From the NCBI GenBank assembly GCA_024449915.1, contig JAMZAV010001730.1, forward strand, positions 68,762 to 132,761: a stretch of DNA of 64,000 nucleotides, in the 5' to 3' direction. Positions 46,230 to 56,846 of the stretch are shown here, piece after piece; within the stretch, counting starts at the first letter, position 1; each line of letters begins with the position of its first letter. Origin of the DNA: Sweltsa coloradensis. Taxonomy: Eukaryota; Arthropoda; Insecta; Plecoptera; Chloroperlidae. The position numbers were made by a program, and so were the translations under genes. A model generated the notes under the pieces. The model was not told the DNA's origin. It was given only the letters and a program-made list of their open reading frames with translations, and ran no database searches.

Positions 46230-46957
46230 ACATTTTTTCATCGGAGAAAAAATTCCGGAATGTTTTTTTTTCTTTCTTTTTTTTTGTCTGTTTGTCCACA
46301 CGATTCCGGCTAAACCGATACTCTGATTGCGATGAAATTTTATGGAGGCCTTTGAAATCTTTGAACTTAGAACTGCCACGTTTTTGAGCGCAATCGAAAA
46401 ATTATTTCTCATGAAAATCGCAATTTTACGATTTTTTTTCGATTTTTTTAAAATTTCTTCGATTTATAACACCTACATGCTTTATCCGATTTTAATGATT
46501 TTTTCACAGAACCTCAATTTTATAAATTTAGGTATTCGTGTGAAATTTGAGCGCAATCGAAAAATTATTTCGCATGAAAATCGAAATTTTACGTTTTTTT
46601 TCTTTTTTTTAATCAATTCTTTACCTTATAACACCAACATGCTTTATCCGATTGTAATGATTTTTTCACTGAACCTTAATTTTTTGAATTTATAAATTCG
46701 TTTGAAATTTGAGTACAATCGAATAATTATTTCTTATGAAAATCGAAGTTTTACGATTTTTTCTTTTTTGAAATTACGATTAATAAAAAAAATAAAAAAT
46801 TAAGTTTATTTTTAATTTAATTTAAATAAATTTAAAAAAATCTTCAACTGAGTAATGATTTTTTTACATAACAACAGAAAATCCGCATAACACTTGGCTA
46901 CTCAATGCACCAATTACGCTCATCCAACAACGCGGCGGGACTTAAGCGTTTTCCTAG
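46230..46957 (+). mobile_element. HLE type B, 5' truncated (copy 16)
   Basis: Homology begins about 40 bp into the element (GGAGAAAAAATTCCGGAATG). The 3' end is complete. Confidence 0.78.
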
Positions 46958-46971
46958 TTTAAGTTTTTATT

Positions 46972-48343
46972 TGGATGAGCGAAGCGAGCGAAGCGAAGAT
47001 TCCATTTCACTACACTGGAGAAAAAAATCCGGAATGTTTTTTTTTTCTTTCTGTATTTTTGTCTGTCTGTTAACACGATTCCGGCTAAACCAATACTCCG
47101 ATTGCGATGAAATTTTATGGAGGCCTTCGAAATCTCTAAACTAAGAACTGCCACGTTTTTGAGCGCAATCGAAAAATTATTTCTCATTACAATCGCAATT
47201 TTACGATTTTTTTCGATTTTTTTAAAATTTCTTCGACTAATATCACCTACAAGCTTTATCCGATTTTAATGATTTTTTCACAGAACCATAATTTTATAAA
47301 TTGATCTATTCGTGTGAAATTTGAGCGTAATCAAAAAATTATTTCTTATGAAAATTTCAATATTACGATTTTTTCCTTTGTTTAAATTACGATTTGTTAA
47401 AAAAATTTAAGTAAATTTTTAATTTAATTTAATTTAATTGGATGAGCGAAGCGAAGACTTCAATTTCACTGACCCCCAAAAAATTAAGCTCGGATGTTTT
47501 TTTTTGTTTTTGTTTTTGTTTTTTTTTTCTTTGTTTGTTTTTTGTCTGTTTGTTAACTCTCTACCAGGCAAACGGCATATCCGATCTTGATGAAAATTTG
47601 ACAGGACCTTCGAAATCTTTAAACTTAGAGGTGTATTGTTTTTGGGTACACTCGAAGAAATATTTCTCATGAATATCGTACTTTTACGATTTTTTTCGAT
47701 TTTTAGTGCGATATTTTCGTGACATTTGGGCCAATTCTGACTAAACGGGTGGGGCGACAACGTTCATATTATACATGGACATTAAGGTTATGGTGATGTA
47801 GTACATTTTGAAAGAAAAAGTTGAAAAAAGTAGCCACAATCCATAGAAATAAAGCTTTTAATATAAGTTCTTTGATTTTTTGTGCGATATTTTCGTGCCG
47901 TTTGGGCCAATTCTGACCAAACGGGTGGGGCTACAACGTTCATATTATACATGGACATTAAGGTTATGGTGATGTAGTACCTTTTGAAAGAAAAATTTGA
48001 AAAAGTTAGCCAGAATCCATAGAAATAAAGCTTTTTATATAAGATTTTTACGGTAAATAATACCAATTGACAGGTAACAATAGAAACTTGACAACAATCA
48101 CCTACAATGCATAGGCAGCAAAACAAAGCACTTGCTACAGTAAAGATATCCCACACAAACTAAAAATTTGAAAAAGCTCATCCATCAACGCGGCGGGACC
48201 TTAGCGTTTTCCTAGTTTAAAAAAAATCTTCAACAAAGTAATTATTTTTTCACCGAACATCGGAAAATCCGCATAACACATGGCAGCTCAATGCACCAAC
48301 TACGCACATCCAACAACGCGACGGGACTTAAGCGTTTTCCTAG
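46972..48343 (+). mobile_element. HLE type B split by copy 18 (copy 17)
   Basis: 5' part 46972-47438 and 3' part 48216-48343 (from TTTAAAAAAAATCTTC to GCGTTTTCCTAG). Together they make a normal-length type B element; copy 18 occupies 47439-48215. Confidence 0.85.
47439..48215 (+). mobile_element. HLE type A nested in copy 17 (copy 18)
   Basis: Complete ends: TTGGATGAGCG at the start and GCGTTTTCCTAG before T. It has the internal direct duplication (CATTAAGGTTATGGTGATGT occurs twice). It is younger than copy 17. Confidence 0.88.
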
Positions 48344-49063
48344 TTTTTACTATGCGTGGTATATCTTTACTTTTAAATTCCATTGCAAAATCATTTAAAC
48401 TTGTACTAATGTTTATGTGATTGTTGTCATGTTTCTATAGTAACTTGTTAATTATAACTAGGCCGCTTCGCGAACGCTTTTTCTATTCGCGTTGATGGGT
48501 GAGCTTTTTGTAAGTTTTTAGTTTGCGTGGAATCTCTTTTCTTCATCAAGTGCTTTTTGAATAGATTGTAGGTGATTGTTGTCAAGTTTTTATTGATTTT
48601 TGTTAATTGTTATTATATTCTTAAAAAAACTAATATTAAAACCTTTATTTCTATAGATTCTGGATAACTTTTTCAACTTTTTTAAAGGTACAACATCACC
48701 ATAACCTTAATGTCCGTGTGAAATATGAACGTTGTAGCCCACCCAATTGGTAAGAATCGGCCCAAATGTCAAGAAAATATCGCACTTAAAATATTAAAAA
48801 ACCCGTCTAAATACGATATTCATGAGAAATATTTTTTCTTCGATTGTACCCAAAAACGTGGCAGGTCTACAGTCAGAGAAAACGAAGGTTCCCTCAAATT
48901 TTCATCAAGATCGCATATGCCGTTTACCCGGTAGAGAGCGAACAAACAGACAAAAAAAACAACAAAAAAAAACACAAAAGCTAAATTTTTTAAAGGGGTC
49001 AGTGAAATTAAAGCCATCGCTTCGCTCATCCAATTATTCACCTCCAAAAACATTTTTTTATTA
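48344..49063 (-). mobile_element. HLE type A fragments flanking copy 19
   Basis: 48344-48467 (starting near TATGCGTGG) and 49033-49063 (ATTCACCTCCAAAAAC) look like one old type A copy split by copy 19, since normal copies show this order. Ends are lost. Confidence 0.5.
48468..49032 (-). mobile_element. HLE type A, variant 3' end (copy 19)
   Basis: CTAGGCCGCTTCGCGAACGC at 48468 and CATCCA at 49032; complete. Confidence 0.82.
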
Positions 49064-49824
49064 CTAGGAAGCTTCGCAAACGCTTTTTTTAGTCGCGTTG
49101 ATGGATGACCTTTTTTTAAGTTTTTAGTTTGCGTGGGATATCTTAACTTTTGCAAGTGAATTGTTTTGCTGCCTTCGCATTGTACGTGACTGTTGTTAAG
49201 TTTCTATTGAAACTTGTCAATTTGTTATTGTTTACCGTAAAAAACTTACAGTAAAGGCTTTATTTCTATGGATTTTGGCACATTTTGTAACTTTTTCTTT
49301 CAATTGGTACTTCATCACCATAACCTTGATGTACATGTATAATATGAACGTTGAAGCCCCACCCGTTTGGTCAGAATTCGCCCAAATGGCACGAAAATAT
49401 CGCACAAAAATTAAAAAACTTATATTAAAAGCTTTATTTCTATAGTTTAGGCTAACTTTTTCAATTTTTTCTTCCAAAAGGTAATACATCACCATAACCT
49501 TAATGTCCGTGTCAAATATAAACAATGTAGCCACAACCGTTCGGTCAGAATCGGCCCAAATGTCACTAAAATATCGCACTAAAAATCGAAAAAAATCGTA
49601 AAAGTACGATATTCATGAGAAATATTTCTTCGATTGTACCCAAAAACGTATCAAGTCTAAGTTCAGAGATATCGAAGGTCGTCTCGCATTTTCATCCACA
49701 TCGCATATGCCGTTTGCCCGGTAGAGAGCAAAGAAACAGACAGACAGAAAAAAACACAAAAAAACACCCAAGCTAAATTGTTTTGGGGGGTCGGTGAAAT
49801 TGAAGTCTTCATTTCGCTTATCCA
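49064..49824 (-). mobile_element. HLE type A, variant 3' end (copy 20)
   Basis: CTAGGAAGCTTCGCAAACGC at 49064; 5' end TATCCA at 49824. It has the internal direct duplication. Confidence 0.82.
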
Positions 49825-49825
49825 A

Positions 49826-50392
49826 AAACTTCAATTTCTATGGATTCTGGTTTACTTTTTCGACTTTTTCTTTCAAAAGGTACTACATCACCATAACCTT
49901 AATGTCGATATAAAATATGAACGTTGTAGCCCCACCCGTTTGGTCATAATTGGCCCAAACATCACAAAAATATCGGGAAAAAATCGTAAAAGTACGATTT
50001 CTTTGAGAAATATTTCTTCAATTGTCCTTAAAATCATAACATATCTAATTTTAATGATTTAAAACGTTCCCATAAAGTTTCATCAAAATCGGAGTAGCCG
50101 TTTAATAAGTCGCGAGCCAAATATTAAGGAAATAGCGCATTAAAATTCGAAAAAATCGAAAAAGTACGATATTCATGAGAAATATTTCTTCAAATGCACC
50201 CAAAAACGTTGAAAGTCTAAGTTCAGAGATTTCGAAGGTCCCCTCAAATTTTCGCATATGCCGTTTGCCCGGTAGAGAGCGAACAAACAGAAGAAAGAAA
50301 AGAAAAACAAAAAAACAAACTAACAAACAAAAAAAACACCCGAGCTAATTTTTTGCGATAAGGGCAGTGAAATTGAAATCTTCGCTTCTCAT
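49826..50392 (-). mobile_element. HLE type A, truncated at both ends (copy 21)
   Basis: The interior resembles copy 11 (extra AAATCGGAGTAGCCGTTT block). Both the CTAG end and the clean GGATGAGC end are damaged. Confidence 0.68.
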
Positions 50393-50406
50393 ATTAAATT
50401 AATAAA

Positions 50407-51016
50407 CTAGGTAAACGCTTGTCCTGCCGCGTTGATGGATGAGCTTTTAAAAGTTTTTAGTTTGCGTGGGATATCTTTACTTTTGCAAGTGCTTTGTTTC
50501 TCTGCCTACGCATTGTAGGTGATTGTTGTCAAGTTTCTATTGTTACCTGTCAATTGGTATTATTTACAATAAAAAAATTATATAAAAAGCTATATTTCTA
50601 TAGATTCTGACTTACTTTTACAACGTTTTCTTTCAGAAAGCAATACATCACCATTACTTTAATGTCCATGTAAAATATGAACGTTGTAGCCCCACCCGTT
50701 TAGTCAGAATCGTCCCAAATGTCACGAAAATATCGCACTAAAAATCGAAAAACAATCGTAAAAGTTCGATATTCATGAGAAATATTTCTTCGAGTGTACC
50801 CAAAAACGTAGCAAGTCTTAGTTCAGAGATTTCGAAGGTACCCTCCAATTTTCATTAAGATCGGATATGCCGTTTGCCCGGTAGAGAGCGAACAAACAGA
50901 CAGAAAAACAAACAAAATAACTAACAAACAAACAAACAAAAACAATAATTCAAGAAAAACTCCGGAGCTACTTTTTTGGGGGTCGGTAAAATTGAAGTCT
51001 TCGCTTCGCTCATCCA
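50407..51016 (-). mobile_element. HLE type A (copy 22)
   Basis: Complete, with a slightly altered terminus (CTAGGTAAACGC). The slot contains AAAC/AACT repeats. Confidence 0.83.
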
Positions 51017-51263
51017 ATAAATAAAATAAATTTTAATTATAGTCTACCCACTCAGTTATATAACTGATTTTCATTGGGGGACTTCAAAATCAAAGCGACC
51101 AAGCCAACCCTATAGGCCCCGACGCAATCGACGAGTGAGCGATAACCAACCAAAGATCGATATTTTTTAATAGGAAATATAGCAATCAGTGGTATGGACA
51201 GTGCGAACACCCGCGAATCAACGCCAGAATCAACAAAGCCGATTCAGAACAACTCTGAAATTC

Positions 51264-51990
51264 ACTAGGAAGCTTCGCAAACGCTTCTTTTAGTCGCGTT
51301 GATGGTTGAGCTTTTTTATTATAAAATGTTAATATTAATTTAAAATAATAAAAAACATATAAACACGGCCCATACAAAGCAATTATTAGGTCTGTTGGAT
51401 ATTTGATTGTTTGTAACAAGGCTGTGAGTAAGGTATAAAATCTCCTGTGAAGTTTTCATACAAGGCTGTGATAATTAGTTCTAAAATCTATATTTTCGTG
51501 ATTTTGGGCGGATTCTGACCAAACGGGTGGGGCTAAAACGTTCATATTTCACATGGACATTAAGGTAAGGGTAATGTATTGACTTTTGAAAGAAAAAGTT
51601 GAAAAAAAAAGCCAGAAACAATAGAAATAAAGGTTTTAATATTTAACAACACAAAAAACTCAAATTAAAACCTTTTTTTCTATATATTCTGGCTAACATT
51701 TTTAACTTTTTGCCCAAATGTCACGAAAATTTCGCACTAAAAATCGAAAAAAATCGTAAAAGTACGATATTCATGAGAAATATTTCTTCGATTGTACCCA
51801 AAAACGTAGCAAGTCTAAGTTCAGAGATATCAAAGGTCCCCTCAAATTTTCATCAAGATCGCATATGCCGTTTGCCTGGTAGAGAGCGAACAAACAGACA
51901 GAAAAACAAAACAAAAAACAAAAAAAAAAAACACCCGAGCTAAATTTTTTGGGGGGTCGGTGAAATTGAAGTCTTCGCTTCGCTCATCCA
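51264..51990 (-). mobile_element. HLE type C, full length (copy 23)
   Basis: Ends as in type A (CTAGGAAGCTTCGCAAACGC, CATCCA). The interior contains the self-inverted segment at about 51500-51720 and the block with CACAGCCTTGT-like sequence shared with 13967-14683. This copy defines type C. Confidence 0.83.
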
Positions 51991-52089
51991 ATTAATTGTG
52001 CTTCGTTGCTAGGACGGCTCCAAAGTCACCGTCAAACTCCTAAGACAAGAACTGATGGACTAGAGTCCAAATCAGAAGTTAAAAACTTC

Positions 52090-52173
52090 TGTCTGTAGCG
52101 GGAATCGAGCCCTGGACCGTCTGCATTGGAAGCATATACGCTAACCACAAGACCAACGAGCCTAGGACAACTA
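52090..52173 (-). mobile_element. tRNA-Gly-like SINE or tRNA pseudogene
   Basis: The minus strand reads TGGTCTTGTGGTTAGCG (A box), CTTCCAA at the anticodon position (TCC) and GGGCTCGATTCCC (B box, one change from GGTTCGA). The acceptor ends do not pair well. It sits between two HLEs. Confidence 0.55.
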
Positions 52174-52192
52174 CTACTTGGACTATAAAAAC

Positions 52193-52772
52193 GCTAAAGT
52201 CCCACCGCGTTGATGGATGAGCGTTTTTGTAAGTTTTTAGTTTGCGTGGGACCACTTTTCCTTTGCAAGTGCTTTGTGAATGCATTGTAGGTAATAATTG
52301 TCAAGTTTCTATTGTTACTTGTTAATTGTTATTTTAAACCTAAAAAAACTCATTTTAAAACCTTTATTTCTATGGATTCTGGCTAACTTTTTCAACTTTT
52401 TTTTTTCAAAAGGTACTATATCACCATAACCTTAATGTTCATGTGAAATATGAACGTTCTAGCCCCACCCGTTTGGTCAGAATCGGGGAAAATGTCACGA
52501 AAATTTCGCACTAAAAATCGAAAAACATCGTAAAAGTACGATATTAATGAGAAATATTTCTTTGATTGTACCCAAAAACGTGGCAGGTCTAAGTTAAGTG
52601 ATTTCGAAGGTCCCCTCAAAATTTCATCAAGATCGCATATGCCGTTTGCCCGGAATCGTGCGAACAAACAAACTAACAAACAAACAAACCAAAAAAAAAA
52701 AACAAAAAAAAAACATTGGAGCTAAATTTTTTGAGGGGTCAGTCAAATTGAAGTTTTCGCTTCGCTCATCCA
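52193..52772 (-). mobile_element. HLE type A (copy 24)
   Basis: Terminus altered to CTATAAAAACGC; 5' end CATCCA at 52772, directly joined to copy 25. Confidence 0.78.
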
Positions 52773-52914
52773 AAAACGCTTAACTCCCGCCGCGTTGATT
52801 GATGAGCTTTTTGTAATTTTTTAGTTTGCGTAGGACCACTTTTCCTTTGCAAGTGCTTTTTGAATGCATTGTTGGTGATTGTTGTCAAGTTTCTATTGTT
52901 ACTTGTTAATTGTT

Positions 52915-53485
52915 ACTAGAAAAACGCTATAGTACCGTCGCGTTGATGGATGAGCTTTTTAGTAACTTTTTAGTTTGCGTGGGATGTTTTTACTTATCAA
53001 GTGCTTTTTGAACGCATTGTAGGTGATTGTTGTCAAGTTTCTATTGTTACTTGTTAGTTGTTATTAAATACCTCAAAAAACTTAATTAAAAACCTTTATT
53101 TATATGGTTTCAGGATATTTTTTCAACTTTTTCTTTCAAAAAGCAATACAAGATTACCTTAATGCCCATGTGAAATATGAACGTTCTAGCCCCACCCGTT
53201 TGGTCAGAATCGGCCCAAATGTCTAGAAAATATCGCACTAAAAATCGAAAAAAAATCGTAAAAGTACGATATTCATGAGAAATATTTCTTTGATTGTACC
53301 CAAAAACGTGGCAAGTTAAGTTCAGAGATTTCGAAGGTCCCCTAAAATTTTCATCAAGATCGCATATACCGTTTGCCCGGTAGGTGCGAACAAACAGACA
53401 GAAAAAAAACAAAAAAACATTGGAGCTAAATTTTTTTAGGGGTCAGTGAAATTGAAGTTTTCGCTTCGCTCGCTACGCTCATCCA
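52915..53485 (-). mobile_element. HLE type A nested in copy 25 (copy 26)
   Basis: Terminus CTAGAAAAACGCTATAG at 52915; 5' end CTACGCTCATCCA at 53485. Removing it restores GTTAATTGTTATTATATTCC, as in copy 19. Confidence 0.85.
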
Positions 53486-53604
53486 ATTATATTCCTCAAA
53501 AACTTATATTAAATGCTTTATTTCTATGGATTCTGGCTAACTTTTTTTAACTTTTTCTTTCAAAAGGTACTACATCACCATAACCTTAATGTCCATGTAT
53601 AATA

Positions 53605-54183
53605 CTAGGAAAACGCTTAAGTCCCGCCGCGTTGTTGGATGAGCGTAATTGGTGCATTGAGCTGCCATGTGTTATGCGGATTTTCTGTTGTTCTGTGAAA
53701 AAATCATGACTTAGTTGAAGATTTTTTTAAATTTTATTTAAATTAAATACAAAATAAACTTTAATTTTTAATTTTTTAAATTAATATAATTTCACACGAA
53801 AAAAAATTCGTTCGCTCAAATTTCACACGAATATATTAATTCATAAAATTAAGGTTCTGTGAAAAAATCATTACAATCGGATAAAGCATGTAGGTGTTAT
53901 AAGTCAAAGAAATTTTTAAAAAATCGAAAAAAATCGTAAAATTGCGATTTTCATGAGAAATAATTTTTCGATTGCGCTCAAAAACGTGGCAGTTTTAAGT
54001 TCAGAGATTTGGAAGGCCTCCATAAAATTTCATTGTATTTGGAGTATCGGTTTAGCCGGAATCGTGTTAACAAACAGCCAAAAAAGAACAAAAAAACAAA
54101 GAAAAAAAAAACATTCCGGAATTTTCTCCAGTGTAGTGAAATGAAACCTTCGCTTCTCTCGCTACGCTCGCTACGCTCATCCA
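53605..54183 (-). mobile_element. HLE type B nested in copy 25 (copy 27)
   Basis: CTAGGAAAACGCTTAAG at 53605; 5' end CTACGCTCATCCA at 54183. Removing it restores ATGTATAATATGAACG as in copy 9. Confidence 0.87.
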
Positions 54184-54372
54184 ATGAACGTTGTAGCCCC
54201 ACCCGTTGGCCCGTTGAAGCCGTACTGGCTACAAAATGTGATTGCATAGATGCTGGGCACGCGATCGCCCGAGACGCCGGGCGAGTGACTTTCTAATGCT
54301 GGGCATTCATACTATGTACATTGTGAAGGTCGCGGCAAAAGATGCTGGCCCTTATAAGCACAAAGGGACATA

Positions 54373-55141
54373 CTAGGAAAACGCTAAAGTCCCGCCGCGT
54401 TGATGGATGAGCTTTTTTTTTAAGTTTTAATCTGCGTGGGATATCTTTACTTTTGCAAGTGCTTTGTTGCTTTGTTTTGCTGCCCACGCATTGTAGGTGA
54501 ATGTTGTCAAGTTTCTATTGTTTCAATTGTCAATTTGTTATTATTTACTGTTACAAACTTATATTAAAAGCTTTATTTCTATGGATTCTGGCTAATTTTG
54601 TTAACTTTTTCTTTCAAAAGGTTACTTCATCACCATAACCTTATTAATGTCCATATATAATATGAACGTTGAAGCCCCACCCGTTTGGTCAGAATTAACC
54701 CAAATGGCACGAAAATATCGCAAAAAAATAAAAAAAAACTATATTAAAAGCTTTATTTCTATGGATTCTGATTAAATTTTTAACTTTTTCTTTCAAAAGG
54801 TACTACATCACCATAACCTTAATGTCCATGTTTAATATGAACGTTGTAGCCCCACCCGTTTGGTCAGAATCGGCCCAAATGTTACGAAAATATCGCACTA
54901 AAAATCGAAAAAATCGTAAAAGTACGATATTCATGAGAAATATTTCTTCGATTGTACCCAAAAACAATACACCTCTAAGTTCAGAGATTTCGAAGGTCCC
55001 CTCAAATTTTCATCAAGATCGGATATGCCGTTTGCCTAGTAGAGAGTTAACAAACAGACAAAAAAAAAAAAAAAAAAAAAAAACACCAGAGCTAAATTTT
55101 TTGGGGGTCAGTGAAATTGAAGTCTTCGCTTTGCTCATCCA
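54373..55141 (-). mobile_element. HLE type A, full length (copy 28)
   Basis: Complete ends and internal direct duplication; closely similar to copy 9. Confidence 0.86.
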
Positions 55142-55254
55142 ATTAATACTGGGCAGGTAACAACCAAAACGAAAACAAGATACATGCCCGGCACTGCTAG
55201 CGCCCGAACAACAGTGTCATTACGGTACTGGGCACAGTTTTTGTGTTGGCTGGG

Positions 55255-55405
55255 ATATTCATGAGAAATATTTCTTCGATTGTACCCAAACACGTGGCGA
55301 ATCTAAGTTCAAAGCTTTCGAAGGTCCCCTCCAATTTTCATCAAGATCACATAATTATGCCGTTTACCGGGTAGAGAGCGAACAAACAAACAGACCAAAA
55401 AAATA
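55255..55405 (-). mobile_element. HLE type A, internal fragment (copy 29)
   Basis: About 150 bp from the block ATATTCATGAGAAATATTTC to the CAAACAGAC slot; neither end present. Confidence 0.7.
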
Positions 55406-55411
55406 TTTAGA

Positions 55412-55482
55412 CTAGGAAAACGCTTAAGTCCCGCCGCGTTGATGGATGAGCGTAATTGGTGCATTGAGATGCCATGTGTTAT
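55412..55482 (-). mobile_element. HLE type B, 3' terminal fragment (copy 30)
   Basis: Starts CTAGGAAAACGCTTAAG and stops after GCCATGTGTTATG. Confidence 0.72.
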
Positions 55483-55898
55483 GTAGATGATATTAAAATT
55501 GATTTTATTTTTGCATTGCTAATTGCCTGCGAACACGCTTGGCGATATTGTTTTAATTTTTACAATGACATGAGGTTTAGGGTCGCGTCAACTGGGTAGG
55601 TCATATTTCCGCGCCACCTGTTTTATATGAAGTTAATAAATATTGTTTTATTTGAAAAAATTGTCTATTAGGGATTGAAATTGTTATTTTATTTTTAATT
55701 TTTTTATTATCGTCGAACAAGTAGTTATAGACTGTAATTGAATTGATAAAGTACCGAATTTCCACATCACCTTATTAAAATTGTGTCTTTTATGGAGGTA
55801 TCGGTTAGACGCGTTATTACCATTTTTTAACGTGGATGTATCCCCATTAGGCACTACACTTTACCACAAAGACATCATTTTGTTATAGTTTCTGTCTA
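55483..55898. other. No recognised feature
   Basis: AT-rich spacer between HLE fragments. Confidence 0.3.
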
Positions 55899-56639
55899 CT
55901 AGGAAAACGCTCAGTTGGACGCGTTGATAAGCGAGCACGTGCTATAGCTAGACCCACATTGCACATTTTTTTAAATTTTAAAATTTGCGACGTTTGCTGT
56001 CCACAAGGCCATGTTTCCAATATTATTTATTATTGCCAAGGTATTTGGGTAAACCCGTATTAGATCTTTACTTTGTGGATAAAATCCACCGCCATCTAGA
56101 GGACCTTGACTCATTGGGAAAACTATTTAAACTCTTTGGTGACAAATAATAGACTTCTTCCTCGAAAGTATTTTGATTACTTCTAGGTGGCAGTGCATTA
56201 GAAACTTCGCGCGTCTTTTCGTTGCCATGGCAACGTTACTTTTGTTATAATGTAATTTCCATCTACACTACTTATCGGATCAAACTGAAATTAACATATT
56301 CGTGACCGGACGGACATTCTAAATGATTTGGCCATCTCAGATTTTGTCGCCGGTTAGTTTGAAAAAAAACTTTCGATTAACTTTAATGTTACTTTTTAAC
56401 TTTTTGAACGATTTTGCCACAAAACTAATGGCATTCAATCGAGAACAAAGCTTGCGGATGGTCAAAATTTCAACTCGATCCGAGCCTCCGTTCGAACGTT
56501 ATGGCGAGACATACAAAAAAAAAAAACAAACAAACAAACAAACAAACAAACAAACAAACAAAAAACAAAAAACAAAAACAAAACGAGTGACAAATTTTTC
56601 CGGCAGAGTCAAATGGAAACGCTCGCTTCGCTCGCTTAA
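55899..56639 (-). mobile_element. HLE type D, full length (copy 31)
   Basis: Minus strand: start TTAAGCGAGCGAAGCGAGCG (56639), subterminal GCTCGCTTATCAACGCG, hairpin AACGC/GCGTT, end CGTTTTCCTAG (55899) followed by T. Most of the interior is unlike types A-C, but the A-rich (CAAA)n slot at 56515-56580 is in the same relative place. Confidence 0.8.
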
Positions 56640-56828
56640 TAATAAATTAGAGCGAACGGGAAGTAACATAGAAGAATGTCTTGGCTCTTCAATTGACCGT
56701 AGCGGTAAATTCTTCATCATATGAAGCTTCCTAATCCGAGAGATACCAACAAAGCTAATTCCAATTGTAAACGCTTTGGATCCTAGGCTTATCACAGCCG
56801 AGTCAAGGGTCATTATAGTCATTTTCAT
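56640..56828 (-). pseudogene. Helitron helicase C-terminal fragment (second copy)
   Basis: The frame starts MTLDSAVISLGSKAF then ISFVGISRIRKL, clearly related to the last ~80 residues of the helicase ending at 56847 (MTLNSVTINLGTKEFATG, later SFVGLSRVRKLE) but diverged and lacking a piece after RKL. It lies only 18 bp downstream of that stop codon on the same strand and runs into the type D HLE, which supplies the rest of the open frame. Confidence 0.75.
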
Positions 56829-56846
56829 TGTGAATTTAATACATAA

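Larger units (their letters stand above)
52773..54215 (-). mobile_element. HLE type A split by copies 26 and 27 (copy 25)
   Basis: Pieces 52773-52914, 53486-53604 and 54184-54215 read in order as one element. Its CTAGG is missing at the junction with copy 24, and its 5' part is lost after CCCACCCG at about 54205. Confidence 0.8.

Noticed and set aside
16323..52173. tRNA genes (16323-16398, 21811-21895, 52090-52173, 3772-3850)
   Set aside because: Promoter boxes are present but acceptor stems and arms do not pair as in functional tRNAs. Two are duplicated inside a SINE.
8359..55160. Dozens of 60-110-residue ORFs in both strands with recurring phrases such as LDERSE, DLDENLRGPSKSL and PGRERTNRQ
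   Set aside because: They are translations of the repeated HLE sequence. Starts are not conserved, frames break between copies, and the opposite strand is equally open. Not protein genes.
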